Part shown: piece after piece, positions 1-4,654 of the stretch
Numbering within the stretch: the stretch's first letter is position 1
How the letters are laid out: each line of letters opens with the position of its first letter
Assembly (NCBI GenBank): GCA_025463965.1
Contig: JAODBN010000254.1
Span: 1-6,980, forward strand
Reading direction: 5' to 3'
DNA: 6,980 nt
Source of the DNA: Acidimicrobiaceae bacterium
GTDB taxonomy: Bacteria; Actinomycetota; Acidimicrobiia; Acidimicrobiales; Bog-793
Notes under the pieces: generated by a model
What the model was told of the DNA's origin: nothing
The model's database searches: none
The model's input: only the letters and a program-made list of their open reading frames with translations
Position numbers and translations under genes: made by a program

Positions 1-832
1 CGTGGATGGCCCCCTGCGCGACCTTTGGGAACCCGCTCAGGGTGTAGTTGAGCTGGGCCTGGGCCTGCTGGGCCTGGATGCTGTTCTTGCCGTAGACGGC
101 GATCGCCTGGTTAAGCGCGTTTTGAGCCTGGACGGTCAGCTTGATATCGCCCGCGGCCTGTCCGATGCCCGCGAGGTCGGTGCCCATGCCGACACCCGCT
201 ACGCCGAGTGTTCCGGCTCCGAGCAGACCTCCGCCGAGCGCGCCCGCGCCCGCGAAGCCAGCGAGGCCGCCGAGAGTGCCGATGACATGCTCGGAGCCAA
301 GACCCGCAAATCCACCGAGGGTGCCGACGCCAGCGAGCGCGCCGAGACCGGGGATCGCCCCTCGCCTCCGCCCGCCGAAGCCGAGCATGCCAGCGAGTAC
401 CGACCCCCAGCCTCCGCCTCCGCCGCCAGCGGCTCCCCCGGCCGCGCCAGCGAGCAAACTCCCGATCGAGGCCGATGCGAGGTCCCCGCGCAACGCGGCG
501 ATCTTCGCCATGGCGAGGCCGGTGTTCGCGTCCACGCGGACGTCGAGAGGAGACATCGTGTCGAGGGTGGTCCGCAGCGCCGCGATCTCGGTCCAGAACG
601 GCGCCGCGTCGGCGCCGAGCTTCGCGCGTGAGACGTTCTTGGCGAAGTCGAGCAGCTCGGTCTTGGCCGTCGCGATGTGGTCTTGGAAGCCCGTGGAGTC
701 GGCACCGAGCTTCGCTCGCGCGGAGGCCTTCGCCCAATCAGTGAGGAGGGCCTTGTCCTTCGCGAACGTCGCGATGAAGGACTTATCCGAGGCGGTGATA
801 TCAATAACGATCGGGGGCACTTCTGTCGCCAC
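1..832 (-). CDS. Phage tail tape-measure-like protein, N-terminal part (3' end outside window)
   Basis: A long open frame starts at GTG 832 and is still open at base 1, so 277 N-terminal residues are visible. AAAGGA at 838-843 lies 5 nt before the GTG. The N-terminus carries short strand-helix repeats: ARAKLGAD at about 38-45, SRAKLGAD at about 69-75, and a looser DVRVDAN at about 97-103, each followed by a helix. Residues about 124-222 form a long Gly/Ala/Leu-rich hydrophobic stretch with LAG/LGG motifs, suited to glycine-packed membrane helices. A Gln/Ala-rich helix follows (AVYGKNSIQAQQAQAQL). LGAD-type repeats, then a Gly-rich membrane region, then Ala/Gln helices are typical of siphophage tape measures, which set tail length and help DNA pass the membrane. 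It is placed 1 nt after the 50-aa gene. An unrelated Gly-rich phage membrane protein is the alternative, since the C-terminus is not seen. Confidence 0.68.
   Translation of the reverse strand, partial: MATEVPPIVIDITASDKSFIATFAKDKALLTDWAKASARAKLGADSTGFQDHIATAKTELLDFAKNVSRAKLGADAAPFWTEIAALRTTLDTMSPLDVRVDANTGLAMAKIAALRGDLASASIGSLLAGAAGGAAGGGGGGWGSVLAGMLGFGGRRRGAIPGLGALAGVGTLGGFAGLGSEHVIGTLGGLAGFAGAGALGGGLLGAGTLGVAGVGMGTDLAGIGQAAGDIKLTVQAQNALNQAIAVYGKNSIQAQQAQAQLNYTLSGFPKVAQGAIH
257..454. repeat. Four in-frame copies of a 9-bp direct repeat inside the tape-measure gene
   Basis: GCCAGCGAG on the plus strand (CTCGCTGGC on the coding strand, Leu-Ala-Gly) occurs at 257-265, 329-337, 389-397 and 446-454. 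The spacings of 72, 60 and 57 nt are all multiples of three. The copies lie in the Gly/Ala-rich hydrophobic segment, so they most simply reflect a periodic membrane-helix motif or past in-frame duplication. They are not a separate element. Confidence 0.6.
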
Positions 833-833
833 G

Positions 834-986
834 TCAGTCCTTTCGCTCGTCGGGGGATGGGAGTTGGACGATCTCTGCATCGTGCTGGCGCAGTCCGAGG
901 AAGTCCTCCGGCTGCTGGCTCGGATCGAGCACTTCCGGGTGTTCGTGCAGGTAGGCGCGTAGTTCGCGAAGGCTCTTCTTGTTCAT
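834..986 (-). CDS. Small acidic protein of unknown function (50 aa)
   Basis: ATG 986 is preceded by AGGGGA with a 5-nt spacer, and the stop TGA is at 836-834. The ATG overlaps the stop of the 156-aa gene as ATGA, and the downstream GTG follows 1 nt after this stop. These junctions support it as a real, translationally coupled gene although it is very short. The protein begins with a basic helix (MNKKSLRELRAYLHEH) and ends in an acidic, Pro/Gln-rich, probably disordered tail. It has no membrane segment or cysteine. Its position just before a tape-measure gene is where tail-assembly chaperones usually sit, but it is far too short and shows no frameshift extension. I do not recognise a family. 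Confidence 0.68.
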   Translation of the reverse strand: MNKKSLRELRAYLHEHPEVLDPSQQPEDFLGLRQHDAEIVQLPSPDERKD

Positions 987-1453
987 GCGCGTCCCCTGAG
1001 CTGACGCAGCTTGCGGCCCTGAATGCCGAGCGCGGTAATCGCGTTGCCTTCGGGCTCGAACAGCTTGCGGGCCATGCCGATGTCACGGGCGATCCGGCTT
1101 CGCCCCGCGGGGTCGAGCCCGAGATCCTGAGCGAACTTCTGCGCGTTGGCGTCGGCGCCTCGAGCTTCTGAGAAGAGGTACGGCTTGACCGCCTCGACGC
1201 CGCGCTGCTCAATGACGCCTTGGATGTACTCGTCGAGCATCCGGGCGCGTGCCTCGGCCCGGCAGTAGCGCTCGAGCGCTTCGTCGTCGACGTCGGCGAC
1301 CATCCATGGACAGCGCTCGAAAAGCGCGGCCCGCACCGCAAGGCCCCCGGCGGTGATCGACCGAAGGCTGAATGCGCCGTGTTTGGCCGCCGCCAGGTTG
1401 CCCGCTTCGAATGGCGGGTGAGTATTCGTGTAGCCGCGCTTGGGCTCGCCCAT
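983..1453 (-). CDS. Putative phage terminase small subunit (P27-like)
   Basis: The frame encodes 156 aa from ATG 1453. It starts 2 nt after the stop of the 143-aa gene and ends in an ATGA overlap with the 50-aa gene. The N-terminal FEAGNLAAAKHGAFS (residues 15-29) matches the 'PGN..A.KHGA.S' opening common in actinobacterial proteins annotated as P27-type small terminase subunits. Next come a helical segment with YCRAEARARMLDEYI (63-77) and LGLDPAGRSRIARDIGMARKL (about 111-131), which resembles the conserved 'LGLdP.SRarl' end of that group. Such proteins bind the packaging site and present DNA to the large terminase. The context is odd: no large terminase is adjacent, and the gene sits between a head-protease module and a tape-measure gene. 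The call rests on recalled motifs, so another HGA-type phage DNA-binding protein is possible. Confidence 0.55.
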   Translation of the reverse strand: MGEPKRGYTNTHPPFEAGNLAAAKHGAFSLRSITAGGLAVRAALFERCPWMVADVDDEALERYCRAEARARMLDEYIQGVIEQRGVEAVKPYLFSEARGADANAQKFAQDLGLDPAGRSRIARDIGMARKLFEPEGNAITALGIQGRKLRQLRGRA

Positions 1454-1455
1454 GG

Positions 1456-1887
1456 TCAGCCCCGCGCGATCTTGCGAGCCCAGACCGCGTGCGACGACTT
1501 CCCGCCGTGCTTCTTGTAGTGCTCGTGGGCTCGGACGCCTGCGACAGCGGGAGAAGCACCTTCGCGGAGATGCTTCGCGAGACGGCGAGCGCTCTTTCGC
1601 ATCGCCCGGGCGTCGAGCGAAGCCTCGACCTCTGCCGGCGTGCGCGTGTCGCTTTTCGCCTTCGTGGCTTCGCTCGCGGCGGCTTCCCGCTCTCGCCAGC
1701 TCGAGTACGCGTCGAGCAGGCTCGTGTGCGACTGGCTCCCCGGGGCGCCGAGAGATCCTCGAATCGCCTTCGCTACGGATGCGCCGCCGGTCGTCATCTG
1801 GTCGGCTGTCGTCGACGCTCCTCCGCTCAAGTCGACCGGCGCCAGTGGTACCACCCCGGGGAAGTTGGGGTTGTCGGGGGCCGGCAT
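1456..1887 (-). CDS. Hypothetical phage protein, disordered N-terminus and basic C-terminus (143 aa)
   Basis: ATG 1887 shares one base with the upstream stop (TGATG), and the stop lies 2 nt before the next ATG, so the gene is part of the coupled chain. Residues 1-50 are rich in Pro, Gly, Ser and Thr and look disordered. Residues about 57-112 are charged and helical (SWREREAAASEATKAK, RAMRKSARRLAKHLREG). The C-terminus carries AGVRAHEHYKKHGGKSSHAVWARKIARG (116-143), rich in His, Lys and Arg and suited to contact with nucleic acid or a capsid. It lies directly after the protease and scaffold-like genes, where a major capsid gene would be expected. Its size and composition do not resemble an HK97-fold capsid protein. 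No family is recognised. Confidence 0.7.
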   Translation of the reverse strand: MPAPDNPNFPGVVPLAPVDLSGGASTTADQMTTGGASVAKAIRGSLGAPGSQSHTSLLDAYSSWREREAAASEATKAKSDTRTPAEVEASLDARAMRKSARRLAKHLREGASPAVAGVRAHEHYKKHGGKSSHAVWARKIARG

Positions 1888-2435
1888 CAGATCCCCCCGA
1901 GGTCGGAGTCCTCGCCGAGACGTCCGGTGCGCACGAAGAGTTCCACGGTACCGGGGCCCATACGCGACGGGCGCGGGTGCTCTCCGCGCTGATTTTCGTT
2001 GATCATCATTTTCGCCGCCGCAAGCCTGTAGTGCATTTCCCGGGCTTCCTGGCGGCGGCCCTGTGACTTGAGCAGCGACGCCTCTGCGGTCATATCGCGG
2101 AGCACGCCTTCCGCGTTCGATGTCACCACCGACCGCACGGGTGCGCCCACGTGGTCCATGAGTCCTTCCGCGACGTACGGATCGCTTCCGTTGCCGCGCC
2201 GTGGTGCGGTGAGTCCTGCCTTCGCGAGTGCGGCTTCGGCCTGCGCAAGCTGCGCCTTCAGAAGTGCCTTCTCTCCCATTTTCTTGCCTTCTTTCTGTGG
2301 TGGTTGGTTGCTCCGAACTTCGTCAAGCGCCTCCGCTGCCTTGGCCAGCAACGGGGAAAAGCGGTTCGCCGCGTCGCCCACAAGGTGCAGCTCAAGGGTG
2401 TTCAGGTCGACGAACTCTGTGATGTCATCTGACAT
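1887..2435 (-). CDS. Scaffold-like head morphogenesis protein (182 aa)
   Basis: ATG 2435 follows GGGAAG with a 7-nt spacer and overlaps the end of the protease gene by 11 nt, a close coupling. The N-terminus contains VDLNTLELHLVGDAANRF (9-26), which resembles the 'HLV..gAN' motif found in phage XkdF-type and related head proteins. A helical Ala/Lys/Leu/Gln segment follows, probably a coiled coil (about 54-74), then a helical second half (about 105-145) and a short acidic C-terminus. Position after the protease, high helix content and lack of a globular signature suggest a scaffold or a split-off part of the protease polypeptide. Residue 53 is a Met preceded by AGAAGG, so a shorter 130-aa form could be made from the same frame. 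The functional call is inference, and the gene itself is well supported. Confidence 0.72.
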   Translation of the reverse strand: MSDDITEFVDLNTLELHLVGDAANRFSPLLAKAAEALDEVRSNQPPQKEGKKMGEKALLKAQLAQAEAALAKAGLTAPRRGNGSDPYVAEGLMDHVGAPVRSVVTSNAEGVLRDMTAEASLLKSQGRRQEAREMHYRLAAAKMMINENQRGEHPRPSRMGPGTVELFVRTGRLGEDSDLGGI

Positions 2436-3027
2436 GCGGTTCTTCCCTTCTGATCCGGGCGAGCGTCTCTGCGCTCGCGGGCTTACGGCGGGCAGTTCCT
2501 TGCGGCGAGGCGCCCCGAATCCTCCCGGCTTTGTAGAGCTGCCACGTGGGCTCGTCGAGGATCATTCCGACGATCCAGTCGCCTTTTCGGACCACCTGAG
2601 TCGTGCCGTCAGGGCCGGTGATCTTCCACTTCGGACCGCGGTGGACGAAGTTCTCGACGACGCGCCCGCCACCGGCTGTCTTGTGGAACGTGCCGAGCTG
2701 CGCGCCGTTGTCCATGAAGTTCCAGCACGCCTTCTCGAGCACCTCCGGACTTGCGACGTCGGTCCGTTGGTCCGCTCCACGTGCCGGCATCTTGTTCGCG
2801 CTGTACGCGACGAGGAGGAGAAACCGGCTCTCGTCGTCGGCCTTGAGAACGGTGGCGCCGAAGCTCGGTGGCTTATCGAGCTCGGTAAGGATGAGGTCGG
2901 AAAGGCGTGTCATCTCGCGACCCTTGGCGAGCGTGGCGACGTCGCCGTGGACATACGCCTCCTCGCGGATGGCCCATCCGACGGCGCGGGCCTTGCGAGC
3001 GAACGACAACGCTTCGGAGCGCAGCAT
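2425..3027 (-). CDS. XkdF-like prohead (capsid maturation) protease
   Basis: The true start is ATG 3027, which overlaps the upstream stop as TGATG. The frame stays open upstream to 3231, but that part is Arg/Pro-rich antisense-like sequence over another gene. The 200-aa product has a helical N-terminus (1-50). An XkdF-type domain follows: LKADDESRFLLLVAYSANKM (61-80), PEVLEKACWNFMDNGAQLG (94-112), H115 in TFHKT, VVENFVHRGP (123-132), GDWIVGMILDEPTWQLYKAGRI (149-170) and S174 in IRGASPQG. This order (strand, 'AWNFM' helix, His-Lys, 'VVE.fv', 'GtW.vGv..de..W..ik.G.i.G.S') is that of phage XkdF putative serine proteases, which mature the capsid and remove scaffold. H115 and S174 are the likely catalytic pair, by family analogy. 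The next gene overlaps it and looks like the scaffold substrate. Confidence 0.8.
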   Translation of the reverse strand: MLRSEALSFARKARAVGWAIREEAYVHGDVATLAKGREMTRLSDLILTELDKPPSFGATVLKADDESRFLLLVAYSANKMPARGADQRTDVASPEVLEKACWNFMDNGAQLGTFHKTAGGGRVVENFVHRGPKWKITGPDGTTQVVRKGDWIVGMILDEPTWQLYKAGRIRGASPQGTARRKPASAETLARIRREEPHVR

Positions 3028-3503
3028 CAGATCCGCTCGGAGCCGTGGATGATCGGCTGTGCGGCGATCTGGCGGCGCGTGCGCTCTGCCTCGTCGAGTT
3101 GGCCGAGGAGCTTGCGTAGGGCCTGGTGGCGTCCATATGCAGCGGCATACGCGTCGAGGTCGTGGCCCGCGGCTGCGGCTTCCTCGTCGCGCTGGGCCGA
3201 CGTGGTGGCATCGGCGACCGTCCGACGCCACGCGTCGGCCCTGGCCTGCAAGACTTTCGAGTCTTCGAGACGGACCCGAGCCTCCTCCCTGCGTGCCTCG
3301 ACGTCCTCGGGCGATCTGCCGGGCGGGTATTGGCGCGGGACCGGCATTGCCGACGCGGTCGCGTACCGCCGCTCCTCCTCGGCCCGAAGCTTTGCGGCGA
3401 TGGCGTTCGGCGCCGCGTCTCGGTTCTTGCGGCGCTGCTCCTCGTCGCGTTCGCGAACCTCACGCTGCTCGGGAGTCTCGGCTTGCCTTCCGAACAATTG
3501 CAT
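3027..3503 (-). CDS. Charged helical phage protein of unknown function (158 aa)
   Basis: ATG 3503 has a very strong Shine-Dalgarno site, GAGGAGGAG at 3511-3519, 7 nt upstream. The product is almost wholly charged helix: REVRERDEEQRRKNRD (about 14-29), a Pro/Tyr break (PVPRQYPPGRSPED, about 54-67), then two long helices (about 68-105 and 113-147) ending in IAAQPIIHGSERI. It has no cysteine and no membrane segment. Coiled-coil content and a position just before the protease fit a structural or scaffold accessory role, but I recognise no family. The strong ribosome site suggests that it is made in more copies than its small neighbours. The stop overlaps the protease ATG, so the two are translationally coupled. 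Confidence 0.75.
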   Translation of the reverse strand: MQLFGRQAETPEQREVRERDEEQRRKNRDAAPNAIAAKLRAEEERRYATASAMPVPRQYPPGRSPEDVEARREEARVRLEDSKVLQARADAWRRTVADATTSAQRDEEAAAAGHDLDAYAAAYGRHQALRKLLGQLDEAERTRRQIAAQPIIHGSERI

Positions 3504-3504
3504 C

Positions 3505-3702
3505 TCAGTTCTCCTCCTCGGTTCCGCCCGTCAGCGACGGGACATTGAAAGCTGAGTCGGGGGCCGGCGGCTGCCAGGTACCCTGCTCGCGGCGCTTCAC
3601 GCCTCGGGACGTCGGAGCGTTCTCCGCGGCGCGTCGCTCGTCTTCGCGCCGGCGCGCACTGGGCGACATGCGGCGACGGGTGTTGCCCGCGTGCCGGCTC
3701 AC
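3505..3702 (-). CDS. Small basic-to-acidic, probably disordered protein (65 aa)
   Basis: GTG 3702 is preferred over ATG 3726 because GGAGGT (3707-3712) lies 4 nt before it and the GTG overlaps the upstream stop as GTGA, like neighbouring junctions. The N-terminal half is strongly basic (SRHAGNTRRRMSPSARRRED), the middle is Ser/Gly/Gln-rich, and the tail is Pro-rich then acidic (PSLTGGTEEEN). No fold, motif or family is recognised. The bases encoding the final Glu-Glu-Glu are also the Shine-Dalgarno of the next gene, so the acidic tail may partly reflect selection on that site. Confidence 0.6.
   Translation of the reverse strand: MSRHAGNTRRRMSPSARRREDERRAAENAPTSRGVKRREQGTWQPPAPDSAFNVPSLTGGTEEEN
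3511..3519 (-). promoter_or_regulatory. Strong Shine-Dalgarno of the 158-aa gene
   Basis: A GAGGAGGAG run lies 7 nt before ATG 3503, overlapping the last codons of the preceding gene. It is the most purine-rich ribosome site in the left block. Confidence 0.7.
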
Positions 3703-3914
3703 TGGGACCTCCGAGGGGTGGGCCACGGCCCCTCGAACTCCCGCCGTTCCGCAGACGAGAGGCGCTCTACGGCCAGCCAGAGCTCGCCTGAGCGCTCGGC
3801 GATCGTTGTCTCGTCGCCGGCTCGCAGCGAAGCATGGAGGCGGTCCTGGGCGGCCCGTGCGGCGTCGAGGCGGCCACGGCGCAGAGCGCGGCGGATCTGT
3901 GCGACGGTGGTCAT
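3699..3914 (-). CDS. Small helical protein of unknown function (71 aa)
   Basis: ATG 3914 overlaps the stop of the Cys/His gene (ATGA), and the stop overlaps the next GTG (GTGA). The open frame extends further upstream, but that part runs antisense-like over the Cys/His gene and is Arg/Pro-rich, so it is rejected. The protein is predicted by eye to be two or three amphipathic helices: TTVAQIRRALRRGRLDAARAA, then DETTIAERSGELWLAVERLS, with a basic, Pro-rich end. It has no cysteine or membrane segment. It could be a small DNA-binding or adaptor protein, but nothing specific supports that. Confidence 0.65.
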   Translation of the reverse strand: MTTVAQIRRALRRGRLDAARAAQDRLHASLRAGDETTIAERSGELWLAVERLSSAERREFEGPWPTPRRSQ

Positions 3915-4111
3915 GCCGAGACCGCCCATTTCGCCCGGAGCGGGTGGCCGAGGTGATACCGCTCGCACCACGTGCATTGATACGGCTTGAGCCGCTCGGT
4001 ACCCGGAACGCGACTGGCGTGGTCGCGCTGCCAGCGACGCGCCTCGGCAGGCGAGCGGTAGGAACGCTTGCCGGCGCACTCTCGCTCGAATCGCATGGAC
4101 TCGGTCAGCAT
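3911..4111 (-). CDS. Small Cys/His (zinc-ribbon-like) phage protein (66 aa)
   Basis: ATG 4111 is chosen because GGAGG at 4121-4125 lies 9 nt upstream. An internal ATG at 4096 is possible but has no better site, and the frame above 4111 is low-quality sequence in the non-coding gap. The protein reads C12-AGKRSY, a basic helix (SPAEARRWQRDHASR), then YQCTWCERYHLGH with C46, C49, H53 and H56. The pattern C...CxxC...HxxH suits one zinc site. Small proteins of the form 'C..K..Y.s..eA......Y.C..C..wHlGh' recur in actinobacterial phages, but I know of no established function. It is the first gene of the left block, directly after the putative origin, so its mRNA start probably lies in that gap. Confidence 0.75.
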   Translation of the reverse strand: MLTESMRFERECAGKRSYRSPAEARRWQRDHASRVPGTERLKPYQCTWCERYHLGHPLRAKWAVSA

Positions 4112-4120
4112 TTCTTGGAA

Positions 4121-4125
4121 CCTCC
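4121..4125 (-). promoter_or_regulatory. Ribosome binding site of the Cys/His gene
   Basis: GGAGG lies 9 nt before ATG 4111 and decides this start. It is the first gene after the non-coding gap, so it cannot rely on translational coupling. Confidence 0.7.
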
Positions 4126-4367
4126 AGTGTGCTTGGTCGGGAGCGCCACGAACGTGACGCGGGGGGAGGAATGCGTGCGGCGGCAGGGTTACGAGGCTGT
4201 AGACAGATCCTGGACGGCAATCGTGCGAATCTGAGAGCGAGGACGAGCAGCGAAGACCGTCAGGTGTTGCACATTCCTGATGGTCCAGCGCTCTCCTGGG
4301 ACTAATGCGATGGGATGATTTCGCCCCCTCAGTGCCAGCTGGTGACCGGCACACCGTCTACGTGCCT

Positions 4368-4437
4368 GTTATCTACACCTAGAAATGCACCATGACCTGC
4401 CGTGATGCTGTTGGCAGTGCTCGACAGGGAGATAACA
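4368..4437. repeat. Inverted repeat TGTTATCT / AGATAACA
   Basis: TGTTATCT at 4368-4375 recurs inverted as AGATAACA at 4430-4437, with 54 bp between the arms. It sits in the non-coding gap and could bind a dimeric regulator or a replication protein. The arms are only 8 bp long, so chance is possible. Confidence 0.35.
4369..4377 (+). promoter_or_regulatory. Near-match DnaA-box-like site TTATCTACA
   Basis: It differs at one position from the classical TTATCCACA box and has the same orientation as the better site at 4454-4462. The mismatch is at a normally conserved C, so the support is weak. Confidence 0.25.
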
Positions 4438-4453
4438 AGCACTCGAGTGCGAC

Positions 4454-4462
4454 TTGTCCACA
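4454..4462 (+). promoter_or_regulatory. DnaA-box-like nonamer TTGTCCACA
   Basis: TTGTCCACA equals the DnaA-box form preferred in high-GC actinobacteria such as Streptomyces. It lies in the non-coding gap about 100 bp from the iterons. A single 9-mer can occur by chance, so the call rests on its position next to the iterons and a helicase gene. Confidence 0.45.
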
Positions 4463-4561
4463 GCTCATACCGCGCAGGGTTTTTGCCTTGCATCGCTCAC
4501 GGCTCGATCGCAGGACATCCCTGGTCTGCATCTCGCTTTGCACGAGCCTGATCTGAGGCAG

Positions 4562-4648
4562 TGGGACAGGTTGGGACGGGTTCCCCCGTTCCTCTCTCGC
4601 GAGGGGGCATATACGTGCAATAGGTAGAACGCGTCCCAACGCGTCCCA
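4562..4648. repeat. Inverted pair of tandem 10-bp iterons: candidate origin core
   Basis: On the plus strand, TGGGACAGGT (4562-4571) and TGGGACGGGT (4572-4581) form a tandem pair. After 47 bp, ACGCGTCCCA occurs twice without gap (4629-4638, 4639-4648); on the minus strand this is TGGGACGCGT twice. The two 20-bp arms agree at 17 of 20 positions in inverted orientation. The spacer has a CTCGCGAG palindrome and an A/T-richer piece with CATATACG. The array begins 6 bp beyond the helicase stop codon. Paired iterons around a spacer just 3' of a replication helicase match the layout of the SaPI origin, where Rep binds iterons on both sides of an AT-rich piece. A transcriptional operator is the alternative. 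Confidence 0.68.
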
Positions 4649-4654
4649 CGGTGT

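Larger units (their letters stand above)
4112..4654. other. Non-coding gap between helicase and structural block; candidate replication/control region
   Basis: About 540 bp without a convincing gene. The short minus-strand frames here lack ribosome sites and have protein sequences unlike their neighbours. By eye it has more A/T than the coding parts. It holds the iteron array (4562-4648), a TTGTCCACA nonamer (4454-4462), a related TTATCTACA (4369-4377) and an inverted TGTTATCT pair (4368-4437). All this fits an origin of replication directly 3' of its helicase gene. It should also contain the promoter of the left block, but I see no convincing -35/-10 pair. Confidence 0.6.

Noticed and set aside
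141..962. Long plus-strand frame rich in Pro, Ala and Ser, opposite the tape-measure gene
   Set aside because: It is antisense to a well-supported gene with a good ribosome site. Its composition (runs of PPPP/RPP) is the usual mirror of Gly/Ala-rich high-GC coding sequence.
834..1453. Programmed frameshift tail-assembly chaperone pair before the tape measure
   Set aside because: No slippery heptamer was found, and the two upstream genes (50 and 156 aa) do not form an overlapping G/GT-like pair.
3028..3231. N-terminal extension of the protease frame to 3231
   Set aside because: The extension is Arg/Pro-rich, overlaps the 158-aa gene and lacks a ribosome site. ATG 3027 couples neatly to the upstream stop.
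2068..3555. 495-codon plus-strand frame over the protease and neighbouring genes
   Set aside because: It covers several genes with overlapping start/stop junctions on the other strand. The protein is Ser/Arg/Ala-rich without recognisable motifs, whereas the opposite strand shows XkdF-like features.
4332..4366. Alternating GTGCC / GGCAC / GTGCC short inverted repeats and a nearby CCAGCTGG palindrome
   Set aside because: The arms are only 5-8 bp and not followed by a U-tract; in GC-rich DNA this is expected by chance.
4112..4460. Promoter for the structural block (for example TAGATA near 4371-4376 on the minus strand)
   Set aside because: The -10 match is poor and no -35 hexamer sits at 16-18 bp; not supportable by eye.
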